A stretch of DNA of 64,000 bases from Alectoria sarmentosa (Eukaryota; Ascomycota; Lecanoromycetes; Lecanorales; Parmeliaceae): NCBI GenBank assembly GCA_009733775.1, contig WOGZ01000155.1, forward strand, positions 1 through 64,000, read 5' to 3'. Within the stretch, counting starts at the first letter, position 1; the number at the start of each line of letters is the position of its first letter. A program made the position numbers and the translations under genes. Shown one piece after another: positions 46,092 to 57,995 of the stretch. The notes beneath the pieces are model-generated. The model saw only the letters and a list, made by a program, of their open reading frames with translations. It had not been told where the DNA came from and ran no database searches.

Positions 46092-49000
46092 ATGTCCGAA
46101 GAGTACGAGATGGGCGTTACGACGGCCAGTAAAACCGCCGTTGGAACGACTGCTGTCAATTCGCCCACTCGACAGCCTTCCGATGAAAACCGTAGGCTCA
46201 GTAATCCAGCTCATTTCGCTCCCAGCATCCAGACCAGTGGGTACTACAATCATGAGAAACCCACCCTTCAAGACGCTCTAGCCCAGCTTTCACCCAATGA
46301 GCTCGATGCCGTTCCCACGAACACTGATCCGGTCGCGGACTTCGACGCACTGCTTGCCTCGCTCGAGTCAGAGGGCGAGGAGGGGCAGTCCATCGAAGAC
46401 GAGGTTCCTACTATCGGAGAGGCGAGAGCGGTTCCTAGTGTACTGCTAGAGACATCTCCCAATCGAGGCTTAGACGACGTTGAGGTTCTCTCAAGGAGGA
46501 AGAGGTATGGGTGGAACATATTGAAAGACGAGAATCGTAGCCATTTAAAGACATTTCTCATGTTCTTCGTTGGGCCGATCCAATGTGTCATGCTTGTAAG
46601 TCAGGATTATACCCCTCAAGCCGATTTCCCGTCGAGTCTCGTCGCCTGGAGACGAGTCGGTTACCAGCTGACATGGCTTTTGTAGTTGGCGTTTGTACTG
46701 GCTGCGGGCCTGCAAGACTGGATCGATCTCGGAGTCATTGCCGGCTTGCTCTTGCTCAATGCAGTTGTTGGCTTTATTCAAGACTTTCAAGCTGGGAATA
46801 TTGTCAAGGAACTCAAGAAGACGCTGGCACAGAAATGTACAGTCTTGCGCAACGGTGGGATTCTGGCCGAAGTGGATGTGCCCAGTCTCGTTCCTGGGGA
46901 CATCGTCCACCTTGATGAGGTACGTTCCGAGGGGATTTCGACCCTGAGAGATCGAACACAGCAGGAACTGACATCGAACGCTCCAGGGCACCATTGTGCC
47001 TGCGGACGGTATCCTAATTACTCCCCGGGCCCATTTGCAGGTCGATCAATCCTCAGTCACAGGAGAATCGCTCGCTGTCCAAAAGAAAGTGGGCGAGGCC
47101 ATCTACCAGTCTTCCACGATCAAGCGCGAAGAAGGCTACATGATGGTTACAGCAACTGGTGACAGTACATTCGTTGGCCGCTCTGCCGCCCTCGTCAATG
47201 CTGCCGCAGCAGGTACAGGTCATTTCACTCAAATCATACGCGGCATCGGTAGTGCACTTTTGGTCCTCGTCGTCGTCACGCTGTTTGTCGTTTGGGTCTC
47301 CTCGTTTTATCGGTCAAACCCCATCGTTCATATTCTGACATTTACGCTCGCTATTACCATCATCGGCGTACCAGTTGGTCTCCCAGCCGTCATCACTACA
47401 ACAATGGCTGTTGGAGCGGCATTCCTAGCAGAGAAGCGCGCTATTGTGCAAAGATTGTCCGCTATTGAATCCCTTGCCGGGGTTGAGATTCTGTGCAGTG
47501 ATAAGTAAGTTGAGACCACTTCCACAGAATCTTCCACGATCGACCAAATCATTTCCCAATCATCTTCTGACTTTGACTGGATCGTTGCTCACACATTTCC
47601 CATACTGCACTCCCTTGAGGGGCTGTCACCTGAACTATGAAAAACGATCGAGTCTAGATACTAATATCTTGTGTCGTGTTTCTAGGACCGGTACCCTTAC
47701 AAAGAACAAATTATCGCTAGGGGAACCGTACACGGTTCAAGGAGTCGACCCAAGCGAGCTCATGCTCACAGCTTGCCTGGCTGCTTCACGCAAGAAGCGT
47801 GGAATTGATGCAATCGACAAAGCTTTTCTGAAGGCGATCAGGCTTTATCCTGGTGTCAAAGATATGCTCATAAATTTTCAGGTGGTTGATTTCACACCAT
47901 TCGACCCAGTCTCCAAGAAAGTAACAGCCCTCGTGCAATCTACTCGAGGTGAACGGATCATTTGCGTCAAAGGGGCCCCACCAAGCATCATGAGAATGGT
48001 TCTCGATGCCGGTCCACTATCCGAAGAGACGATCAAACAATACAACGAGAAAGTAGACGAGTTCGCAAAACGTGGCTTCCGTTCTCTCGGAGTTGCTCGC
48101 AAGCGAGCCGGTAGCCCTTGGCAGCTCTTGGGCATCATGCCTTGTTCCGATCCGCCTCGTCACGATACCGCCAAGACAATTCGAGAAGCCATTGATCTTG
48201 GGTTGAAAATCAAAATGTTGACGGGCGATGCGGTTGGAATAGCCAAGGAGACCTCTCGTCAACTGGGCCTAGGTGAGAACGTTTACAACTCCGAGAGGCT
48301 CGGACTAGGTGGTGGAGGGGACATGCCAGGATCTGCAATCTACGACTTCGTTGAAGCCGCGGATGGTTTCGCTGAAGTCTTCCCTCAGCATAAGCACAAT
48401 GTGGTCGATATCCTCCAACAGCGAGGCTACTTGGTTGCAATGACAGGTGATGGCGTGAACGACGCTCCTTCACTCAAAAAGGCTGATACCGGGATCGCTG
48501 TGGAAGGCTCCTCGGATGCAGCACGTTCTGCTGCCGACATTGTGTTTCTCGCACCTGGTCTTTCGGCTATCATTGATGCAATCAAGACTTCACGACAGAT
48601 CTTCCACAGAATGCATGCGTACGTTGTGTACCGTATTGCATTGTCTCTGCATATGGATATCTTCCTGGGCCTCTGGATTGCCGTTCTCAACCAGAGCTTG
48701 AAGATTCAACTTGTGGTATTCATTGCCATTTTCGCAGACATTGCTACTCTGGCAATCGCCTATGATAAAGCGCCATTCTCGCGGACCCCGGTCAAGTGGA
48801 ATCTGCCAAAGCTATGGGGTATTTCCATTGTTATGGGGCTCATCCTGGCTGGGGCATCCTTTATATGTCTGACAACAATGGTGCTTGCTCCGACTGTGGA
48901 TGGCATTGTAAAAGGGGGCATAGCCGAAAATTTTGGCAAAATGGACTCAATTTTGTTCCTTGAAATCGCTCTATCGGAGAACTGGTTGATCTTTATTACC

Positions 49001-49412
49001 CGTGCTGACGGCCCATTTTGGACTTCTTGGCCATCCTGGCAGCTGATGTCGGCCGTTTTGACAGTCGACGCGGTCGCGACTGTGTTTTGTGTATTCGGGT
49101 TGCTCAACGGCGGCCAGGTAGAGCCAGTGAGACACCTGGTGACAACAGCGCGAGTGTGGGTCTTTTCCTTTGGTGTTTTCTGTTTGATGGCTGGGGTTTA
49201 TTACCTTTTGAACGATTTTGTGGCATTTGATCGGATAATGCACGGACAATGGCCAGGCAAAAAGAAGCATAAGAATGAAAGTCTGGAGGATTTGGGTACG
49301 TTGAGATGCTTCATCTTGATCCAAATCTTGATCTGGGGGGGGGAGTGCTAAATTGTGTCGCACAGCTTTCGCTCTCGATAGGCTGTCTCGGCAGCACGCT
49401 AAGGCCGTCTAA
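46092..49412 (+). CDS. PMA1: Plasma membrane H+-ATPase (P-type, P3A)
   Basis: Electrogenic proton pump energising nutrient uptake and controlling cytosolic pH. Exons: 46,092-46,595, 46,686-46,919, 46,987-47,504, 47,686-49,295 and 49,366-49,412; 2,913 nt, 970 residues. An acidic N-terminus precedes RRKRYGWN. Transmembrane pair 1-2 spans the exon 1/2 join. The actuator motif SSVTGES is followed by the helix with VGVPVGLPAV-like sequence (IIGVPVGLPAVITTTMAVG). The phosphorylation site CSDKTGTLTKNKL is split by a 181-nt intron inside the Lys codon. Nucleotide-binding and hinge motifs: KGAPPSIM, KMLTGDAVGIAKET and AMTGDGVNDAPSLKKADTGI. The 47-nt final exon gives AFALDRLSRQHAKAV, an autoinhibitory-type tail; without that intron the tail would be unrelated. 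The fungal genome may hold a second paralogue. Confidence 0.95.
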
Positions 49413-49961
49413 TGACTAAGGTACCTTGGAGTAATTGGCTGCTCCGGGCCGAAAGCCGAAAGGATGGGGTCGACTTCTGAACTTCTGGGGCTGTTGGGGC
49501 TGAGGCTGGGGCTGGCAGTGGCCCCACTGGTTTCCGGCCTTGGTGGCGTCAAGCGCTCATTTGCAAGGTTCAGGATTCAGAGTAAGGTAAATTATTTTAT
49601 CATTTATTACTTACTCTGTATACCGTGTAGAATAATTATAGACAGTTTGAGTGGACTGTTCTTCAATGAGCATTTGAGCATTTACATCCTTCTTCCACTA
49701 CACAATCATCGATGATTTTGGTGTTGATTACTTCTTAACGAGTCTAATAATAATAATAATAATAAACAGCTTCGTGGAAAATCATCCACTTGTTGCTGTT
49801 ATGCCTTGTAGTCTCTGGCCATTGCAAGGAATTGAAGCAATATATCCTGACATCGTATGGGTAGTACACTCATGACAGCATAATTGCTTACGCTTTGCTG
49901 CCACTTCATACTAATTTTCTTCATTGCTTTTCTCGACCCAAAAAGACGTTTTCCAAAAATC
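49413..49961. other. intergenic, PMA1 3' flank and DCAF4-like promoter
   Basis: About 550 bp. An AAT trinucleotide run (49,748-49,766) and an ACTAAGGTACCTTGG word at 49,416. No gene. Confidence 0.6.
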
Positions 49962-51673
49962 ATGCCGCCTCCACTCCCGGGCTTCTACTACGACGCCGAG
50001 AAAAAAAAGTATTTCAAGATCCAACCCGATCATGTTGCAGCACATGGATCAGCTAGTAAGTACTCCAAAGCGGCCGTGAAGAAAGAAGCCGAGGAGCAGC
50101 GCGAGCAGAAGCCGAGGAAAGCTTTGGATCAAAGGGAGAGAAAGATGAGGGTCAAGCGGTCAAGGGTGCTAGAGAATCCACTCGGAGGGGGTTGGGGTCT
50201 TAGGAGGGAGCTGGGCGATGGGAAGCTTGAGAGCAGTACCGTCATGAGAGCCTGGGCGCAGGGTCTGCAAAGGAAGTCGGTCTCAGATTTCCGACACCAA
50301 GATTGTGGCTCTCACACGTTTATCTTCGATACGGCCATGGGAGTTCTGACCCATGCTGAGACGCTCGGTGGGCATGGAGCCAATGCTTCATTTTCCATGT
50401 TCGTGTATATCTCTTTTGCGCCTCCGCGAACATGATGCTGATGGTGGATATTTTAGGAGGCATATCGTGCCACCCGCTTGCGATTTGGGAAAGGGAATTT
50501 GGGTGGAGCTAGGCGCGATATTGGGTGGTCATAGCTTCGATTCTCAGGTAAGGATTTAAGAGAGTGGACGATGAATTTTGGCTAATAGCGTGGTATGGGA
50601 TAGGTCACCTCGATGGAGATGTCTCTATCAAGGGTGCTCATGTGAGTAACTACTGGGTCATCTCGAAATGCTCTCTCGTCGTTGGGCTTCTGCTTCAAAT
50701 CTCAATAGACTTCACTCGTCAATTCTTGCTTCGAATATCCTTTGTTCTCCGTTCTTGCCTATCGACCGCAACAGTTCCATCAATCTATTAATGCTCAAAT
50801 AGGACAACAACCATGGGCGGCAGCCAACCCGCATGCGTTCACCTGACCAAACTAGTCGAGCCAGAAGAATGGACAGAGCGATACCAGGGCCACATGGGGA
50901 CTCGATCGCGTGAACGTGATGACGATCTGCTGTCGTACACAAGTGATGTCTCCACCGTCATTCGCTCCCAAAGAAGCGCCACCTTCTGGGCTGCCTCCGC
51001 GCGCCCTGATCCTACAACCTCTGATTTCGCAATCGCTACAACGTACGGTACCGTTATCGTTGCGGAAGCTCAATCTTCGTGGTCGTTTGATCGATACCAG
51101 ACCTTCAAGTGTAAGAATTTCGATGCTAGTTCGGAAGTTCTGGCTGTCGACTGGTTGGATACCAACGTTTTGCTTAACGGTTGTAGGGATGGCACGGTTA
51201 GGATGTGGGATGTGAGGACTCATGGAAGCAGTGGCACGAGTTGGAGAATCAAGCATCCAAGTTGTATTAATCATGTGAGGAAGGTGGATAGGAATAAGAT
51301 CGTTGTTGCCGGGTTGGAGAGGCAGATGGCGGCTTACGATTTACGGTACATACGACCTAGAGACGAATCCGGTAATGGTGCCACGCGAGCTTACGTGGAG
51401 TTCCTGGGATACAGGAACAAAGAAATGAATGGTGCTGCGGTGGGGTTCGATGTTGGTGGTAATCTGGTTGCAGCTGGAGTGGATGAGGGAGGGGCGCAGA
51501 TGTTCGATGCGGCGAGTGGGCGAGAGGTGATGATGGGCAAGGGAGAGGATATGGGCAAGGATTTGGGGGGGCCCGCGAGGTGTTTGCGATTTGTGGAAAT
51601 GGAGGAGAGGAGGGATGGTAGGGGACTTTTCGTGGCGGATGGGAGGGGGATTGAGCTGTGGGCTTGGTCATGA
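49962..51673 (+). CDS. DCAF4-like WD40-repeat protein
   Basis: Probably a substrate receptor of the DDB1-CUL4 ubiquitin ligase, by similarity to DCAF4. Exons: 49,962-50,404, 50,457-50,547, 50,604-50,641 and 50,803-51,673; 1,443 nt, 480 residues, phases close. The N-terminus PPPLPGFYYDAEKKKYFKI is the DCAF4 signature. A Lys/Glu/Arg-rich helix precedes WD40 blades; clear ones are LAVDWLDTNVLLNGCRDG ending TVRMWDVRT, then a blade around KVDRNKIVVAGLERQMAAYD, then GGNLVAAGVDEGGAQMFDA, and the last ends GIELWAWS. The first donor was set at GT/GTATAT (50,405) because it is the only one joining exon 2 in frame. The exact ligase role is inference. Convergent with GGC1, 198 bp apart. Confidence 0.8.
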
Positions 51674-51871
51674 TGGTGGACTAGAAAATGGTCATGTCTC
51701 AAACGGTCAGGCGTCATGATCAAGATACGAAAAATCTTTGTATGTGAATGATCCTCGGCCCTAGATCTAACCAATGCGGAAGCGGAGAGGTGTATATACA
51801 TCAGAGTGGGCTTGATCCTAGCCCAGAGCAGGCAGACGGCCATATGTATCCATCCATAAGTTGGACTCCTT

Positions 51872-52905
51872 TTATACAATCTTATCAAATGCCGGTATCA
51901 GCGTCTGCGCAAGCCAGAAGCTAAATACCAGTTTCGGCCCCGTCATCAACAACTTCGGCGTCAACCCTTTGAAGAAACTCGTGAAACCTTCCGTCTTCAT
52001 CATACTCCCCACGATTTTGAACCCGCTCTCTGGATTCTCAAAGTTCCGGTTCTGTATCCTCGTCTTGATCACATCCAACGGAGCCGACACAACCAAAGAC
52101 GCTGTTGCGCCAGCAATCGAGGCGACAAAATTCTGCATGAAGCCGGCCGAATTATAGTCATCGAGTTTGTACAGGTATTGTTTCGCGGCTGCTGAGCCAC
52201 CGAAGAGAGCGAATGAGCCGGGGGCGTTGCGGGCGGCGGTCCAGCCGGCGCCTCGGTAGAGTCCCATGCCCTCGTCTGCTACTATTCTGAAGACGCCGCG
52301 GCCGCGAAAGGCTTCAGGGTTGGTTTGACGTTTTATTTTGAGGACGTCAAGGGGGAGGAGGACGATTTCGCCTATGCCAATCAAGCTATGCACCTATATT
52401 AGCTTTGGTCAGGCAAAGCTCGAAGATGCTCGGGGACATACCTTCCAGCAGTCGCATGCATGATGGCCTTGCCGTTACCCTTTCCAAAGGCTCGATCGAA
52501 CTGGTCTCCGTGATGTAATGCTAGATAGTCTCTTGCGAATGGCTGGCCGCCATATTTGTATATCCGTTGCAGCACCTTATATCCTGCCGCATATCCCAGC
52601 CCGGGAAAGAGCGAGGTAAATTTCTTCCCCACGGTCGCATGAGCAGTATCTCGGAATATTACTTCATTGAGTCTGGCGGCTGAAGCGACTTTTCCTTGGT
52701 TGCTCATTAATCGCTTGGCAATGGTGTCGACTGGGTGGAATATGGCGAGTTCAGCGATACCGGCGGATCCTGAGGAAGGTCAATCGCTATGGATCAGGAG
52801 GGATTGAGGTCAAGTACCCGATCCCAGGAGTCTGGCCGTGGCGGATTCTTTCTTAAATTCTTTCGCAGCGGAGCTGGCGACGGCCTCCATCACCTGCGGA
52901 GCCAT
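51872..52905 (-). CDS. GGC1: Mitochondrial GTP/GDP carrier (Ggc1)
   Basis: Inner-membrane carrier importing GTP in exchange for GDP; in yeast it also affects iron homeostasis. Exons 52,905-52,818, 52,769-52,442 and 52,385-51,872; 930 nt, 309 residues. Three carrier repeats: IFHPVDTIAKRLMSN (first), VLLPLDVLKIKRQTNPEAF (second) and VVSAPLDVIKTRIQNRNFE (third). Ggc1-type sequence: FPGLGYAAGYKVLQRIYKYG, SLIGIGEIVLLPLDVLK, AARNAPGSFALFGGSA and FKGLTPKLLMTGPKLVFSF. The start MAPQVMEAVASS gives a short Ala/Lys-rich leader, then ARLLGSGSAGIAEL. All phases close. Divergent from the coiled-coil gene at 53,584. Confidence 0.93.
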
Positions 52906-53583
52906 TCCCCCTTGGATCCCCGTTTGTCGTGTAGTCACTGGTCAGACGAGGAGGACTGTGATTAGAGGAGAGCTGCTACCAAGACAGGGATGAGGCAAAT
53001 CCGGGCTTTGCAATACACTGAGGATACCTCGACAGGCTCAGGCTGTAGGTCAAGAAGAAAAGGGATCCAAAGCAATCATTTTCAACTCCTTGCTTCAACT
53101 TTACCTTGGAAAATTAGGATTGACTTCCAGAAAGACCAAACTACCGTCCTACCCAAAGAGAAGGCGAAAAAAAAAAGAAGAAAAAAAAATTATTATGTAA
53201 GAAATTATCTAAGAAACTATTAGCCTACAAAAATCAATTAGAGGAAATCAAGGTTTAGCGTCTGCCAAGGCTTTGAAACGGTCACAGCCGCTGGAGCCAA
53301 TGGACACCCTCGGACCGTGCGCTCGGGCCTGAGTCAGTGACAGCCTCCTCACCCGCCAGCCACCTGGTTAAATAAAGTAAAGTAAAATAAAGTAAAGTAA
53401 AGATACGGTACTCCGTATGGTATTCTTGTTTACTTATCATCCATCATCCACATCTACATTCCAAGCTCTCAGCCCAGCCTCCTCTTCAATTGCCAGCCAT
53501 CGGCAAAAGCCATCAAAGTAATTCTCTACTTCAGTTGTGGCCTCCTCCTTGAAAGAAACTCCTTCCTTCCTTTCTTTTCTACC
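52906..53583. promoter_or_regulatory. divergent promoter region, GGC1 and the 53,584 gene
   Basis: 678 bp. Contains a purine A/G tract (53,165-53,192), an AAGTA/AATAA pentamer run (53,370-53,403) and a pyrimidine-rich leader directly before 53,584 (TCCTTCCTTTCTTTTCT). Called from gene orientation only. Confidence 0.5.
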
Positions 53584-54620
53584 ATGTCCTGGCTTCGTCG
53601 ACTGTCTAGAGACCGCTCATCCAAAGGCGACCAAGATCTTTCAATGCCTCCCTCTCGCCCATATTCCAAAGACACCAACAATTACGACCCTCAACAAGTT
53701 ATAAGTCCTCCGTACAAAGACACCCAATACTCCAGCGGTTTCAATTCTCAGGACAAATTGCAGTCCTTTCGACCATCCACTGCTGGCGATCAGGGTTATA
53801 ATGCGACACCTCGAGGAGGACCCGTCACCTCGACTGACGTAAACCCTCGTCCAATCCCATCCACCAATATGGAGCCCACGCCCGATCCGTTGACTAAAGC
53901 TTTCAACGATGCCATCCGACCCTATCTAGATCAAATCGAGGATCTTAAGAACAAGGTTGAGGAGACCACCTATCAGCTTCAGCAACTCGAGGATGAGCGC
54001 GCAGATATGCATGCCTGGATTGACAAGCGCGGTCTCAGAGCTGGTGAGTTGGAAGCCGGCCGAGATCACGACAAGGATACTGACTCTCATCAGATGTACC
54101 TCCATCCATTGCCAACGCCATGAACAGCGACCCCACCTCGGCACAGACCCTCAACTACCAACTCGATCGCAAAATGACCGTGCTCAACCACGACCTCCAC
54201 CGCCTCCAAGACTCCCTCTCCTCCCACCTCCCAACAGCCACATTCGCTAGCACCCTCGCGCAGCTCATTCCGTCCATCGAAGACTTGTCTGCTCTGCCCG
54301 GCGGCCCTGCGCTAGCATTTGAGCTCATCATCAAGCTTGGCGGGAATTTGAATTCGCACGGCGGCGATGAGGGCTGGAACAACGACGCCGATGCGAGCAG
54401 CCGGGCTGAGTTCTACAATCGACTCGATGACTGCATGTTGGACATTGTGCGCCTGCGACTTGCGCCTGCGAGTGGAGAGGATCCGCCATGGCAGGTTGGA
54501 AGGGACATCAAGAGGCTGGAGAAGACGGGAGCTTTCTTGAGGACGAAACTTGGTTTGCAGACTTACTTCCCAAGGAGTTTGGAACTCATGAAGAGAGGGG
54601 AGTCTCGGGGCGCCCAGTGA
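53584..54620 (+). CDS. conserved-looking fungal protein with coiled coil, function unknown
   Basis: Not recognised. Exons 53,584-54,043 and 54,094-54,620; 987 nt, 328 residues; the 50-nt intron has a perfect GTGAGT donor and CAG acceptor. Residues 1-105 are polar and Pro/Ser-rich (starting MSWLRRLSRDRSSKGDQD) and likely disordered. Residues about 110-150 form a coiled coil (DQIEDLKNKVEETTYQLQQL). The second half is helical (LNYQLDRKMTVLNHDLHRLQ, EFYNRLDDCMLDIVRLRLAP) and ends basic. No catalytic motif or membrane segment. The clean intron and sustained coding character make a real gene likely. Confidence 0.75.
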
Positions 54621-55439
54621 TCTTCCCAGGGCATTGGAGATCGATTTGATCGCATTCATCGACTGACGGCGCAAAGGGGATATTTCGAGAAAATAATAAT
54701 GATGGATACGAAAAAGCAAGCGATACATAATTGGATGCCAGCATCGAGCGTCAGCGTATGAAAATGAAGAACTTCATGGGTGTTTCATATCCACGGTCCT
54801 TTTCTTGTACCTAACGTCAACGTTTGAATAGAAGCATATTTAAACCCTCGACCACACGTTCATGAGTCTGATCATATTTTTGCGCCGTTCTTAATACCTA
54901 TCCAAGTGTGATTGTCATTGTATCCGAGTAGAGTGCATGCTTCCCCTCTCTTTTCCCTTCTCGAGAGACCTGGTTTGCAGTCGTGAGGCGTGGCTTCGCC
55001 AACACCGCCAATCCTCCCAGGCTGCTGAGCCTGGAATCACGGGTGCAAATCCTGGGCCTTTGAACAGGAGCATATGACGTCTTTCTCCAAGTCACACGAG
55101 CAGACGATGATGATATCTTGCCATCTCGGCTAAAGAAACTGGTTTGGATCAACGTCTTGATTTTACAATAGACAAGAGTTGGCATACTGTGGACGATGCT
55201 GGTTTGGGGTGGAAGATGAGAACCGGTAAAAGATTGGAGAGTCAAAGTACGAATGGATGCTGGGGATGGACATGCTTTGGTCATCTCCGGTACAGCTTCA
55301 ATCAGCTGGATACAGACTGACAGGATTAAAAAAGTCTTTTGTACGCGAAGAACAGCTACTGAAATCGGAGTATTGCGAATTTGGCATCTTCTTGACTAAA
55401 TATACACCTCTACCACAGCTTCTATGCACCATTTTACAT
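54621..55439. other. convergent 3' region
   Basis: 819 bp between the stop of the coiled-coil gene and the stop of ATP2. I see no gene; a 128-codon minus-strand open frame (55,284-54,898) has no protein-like features. Confidence 0.55.
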
Positions 55440-57453
55440 CTAATTCTTCTCCAGATCGGCCAGAATCTTCTCTCCCTTTTGGCGTGCCGAGTCGATGTCA
55501 CCAACCATGTAGAACGCACCTGCAGATGGTGATCAGCGCGAGAACGTAAGAAATGACGTTGGATGTGACTGGGAATGTATACCTTCTGGCAGATCATCAC
55601 CCTCCCCGTTCATGATGGCCTTGAAGCTGCGAATGGTATCCTTCAGGTCCACCAGCTTGCCCTCAATACCAGTGAAAACCTGTGCAACAGTGAAAGGTTG
55701 GCTCAAGAATCTCTGCAATTTTCTAGCACGCTCGACGGTCAGCTTGTCCGCTTCCGACAACTCATCCATTCCCAAAATTGCAATGATATCCTGCAGCGAC
55801 TTGTACTCTTGCAACATCTGTTGCACACGAGACGCGGTGTCGTAGTGGTCTTGGCCAACAACACGAGGGTCCAACATTCGGGACTTTGAATCTAGAGGGT
55901 CGACAGCGGGGTAGATACCCAACTCAGAGATACCGCGAGACAAGACAGTGGTGGCGTCCAAATGGGCAAAGGTGGTCGCAGGGGCAGGGTCAGTCAAATC
56001 ATCGGCTGGCACGTAGACGGCCTGCACAGAGGTGATGGACCCTTTCTGGGTGGTTGTAATACGCTCTTGCATGAGACCCATGTCGACGGCGAGAGTTGGC
56101 TGGTATCCGACGGCAGAGGGGATACGACCAAGCAAAGCAGACACTTCAGAACCGGCTTGAGTGAAACGGAAGATGTTGTCAATGAACAGGAGCACTGGTC
56201 TCGGTGTCAGCAAATAAGTATCCTTGTTGGCACAAAATGGTTAGTTTCGTACCATCTTGGCCCTCCTCGTCACGGAAGTATTCAGCCACGGTCAACCCAG
56301 TAAGAGCAACACGGGCACGAGCTCCCGGGGGCTCGTTCATCTGGCCAAACACTAAGGCCACTTTAGACTCGCCATCCAGGTTGATGACCTGAGTTTCTTG
56401 CATTTCATGGTACAGATCGTTACCCTCGCGAGTACGTTCTCCGACACCAGTGAAGACAGAGAAACCACCATGGGCCTTAGCGATATTGTTCTGCAACTCA
56501 CGTCAGCCCAGCTCCTTCAGACCCATCAATTGGTGACAATAGGTCGTACAATAAGCTCTTGAATGAACACCGTCTTGCCGACACCAGCACCTCCGAAGAG
56601 ACCAATTTTTCCACCGCGAGCATAAGGAGCGAGGAGATCCACAACTTTGATACCCGTGATGAGCACCTCAGCGGATGTTGATTGTTCGACGAACTCAGGA
56701 GCATCGGCATGAATTGGTTTCTTCTGGGTATGCTTGATAGGGCCACGCTCGTCAATTGGATGACCAGTGACATTCATGATACGGCCAAGCGTTCCTGGTC
56801 CAACGGGAATCATAATGGGGGATCCAGTATCAGTGACCGACCGCCCTCGTACGAGGCCCTCGGTACCTAGGAATTTGGGTCAGTATTGCTTTGTCACGAA
56901 GCAATCTCTAGGACGCAAGTTTACCGTCCATAGCAATGGTTCGGACTACATTTTCACCCAAATGTTGCTGTTGAACAGTAAGCCTAAGAGCCAAACACTT
57001 GGTGGATGGTTAGATAGCAGGCGTACAGCAACTTCGAGGATCAATTTCTGGCCGGCATTCTCGGTCTCCAGAGCATTGAGGATAGGAGGTAGCGCGTCGG
57101 TGTCAAATTTCACTGTTCGCAAGAGAACGGCATCAGCTAATAGTTGTGCCTTTCGCGGTCCAAGCCTGGCCACAGAAGCGCAAGCTTTTCCTCAGGCGTT
57201 TGGCGTACCGTCTACGACAGCACCAATGACCTGGTGTATTTTCCCATCCCCTACACCACTTGCGAATCGAGCCCCAAGGGCTGGAGCGACGTTTCTTCTT
57301 ATGGGTTGGAAGGCGCGTCGAGCTCCTGTTGGCCGTGCCAATACAGAGGCTCGAAGAGTTCGAGCGAGGCCGCTGTATCCCAATCACCCGTGTCAGCGGC
57401 GCCATTGAACTTGGTAAGTTATGAAAGTAGAACTTTGCGTACCTCTTCAACAT
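55440..57453 (-). CDS. ATP2: F1 ATP synthase subunit beta
   Basis: Catalytic subunit of mitochondrial F1Fo ATP synthase. Eight exons: 57,453-57,443, 57,372-57,209, 57,112-57,027, 56,967-56,925, 56,866-56,550, 56,490-56,253, 56,194-55,583 and 55,519-55,440; 1,551 nt, 516 residues, phases close. The first exon is 11 nt (M-L-K and part of S). The presequence (SGLARTLRASVLARPTGARR) precedes GKIHQVIGAVVDVKFD. P-loop GLFGGAGVGKTV, catalytic-Glu region FTGVGERTREGNDLY, FDLLFIDNIFRFTQAGSEV-type strand (VLLFIDNIFRFTQAGSEVS), and the DELSEAD loop in GMDELSEADKLTV are all present. The tail is AFYMVGDIDSARQKGEKIL. Divergent from COX5. Confidence 0.96.
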
Positions 57454-57995
57454 GATGATTGATGTAAAAGAAGGGTGAGAGTCGGAGTAGAGTTCAAGAC
57501 TGATGGCAGTAGAGCTGGATTGACAAGGAAGAAGAATGAGGTCGAACTTTCCGCTATTCGTTTTTTAGCCCCGAATGCAATTTATTTCGAACTCCAACAA
57601 TGATATCCTGTCCTGCTACCTCTACAGTAGTCTCATTTAAAGCAAAGCTGTCGCGTAGAAAGTTGTTTGAATGGTTAGAAACATGATGTTCGTTCGCAAA
57701 ACAGCTGGGCCAAAATGATTTGTCGTGATGATACAGCTGAATCAATTTATGGTCATCTAATAAAATACCGGTAACATTACATCTGGGGGGTATAATCGGT
57801 AAAAAATAATCGGTACAGTAGCACCAGCTAGCTCTTTGGCGCTAGTTCATTTTCGAACGACAACTTTCAGTCACCATTCTACCTATGCGGATCATGATCA
57901 ATTGAGCTGCCACCTTTTCGAGGAGCTTCATCACCACTCTCTAAAGCAGTGTCGCTCATCATACCGTCCCGCCGAGCACTTGACTGGCCTACACG
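57454..57995. promoter_or_regulatory. shared divergent promoter of ATP2 and COX5
   Basis: 542 bp separate the start codons of two oxidative-phosphorylation genes on opposite strands. A TAATCGGTA word occurs twice at about 57,791-57,815. Joint regulation is inferred from the arrangement; no transcription-factor site is claimed. Confidence 0.55.
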
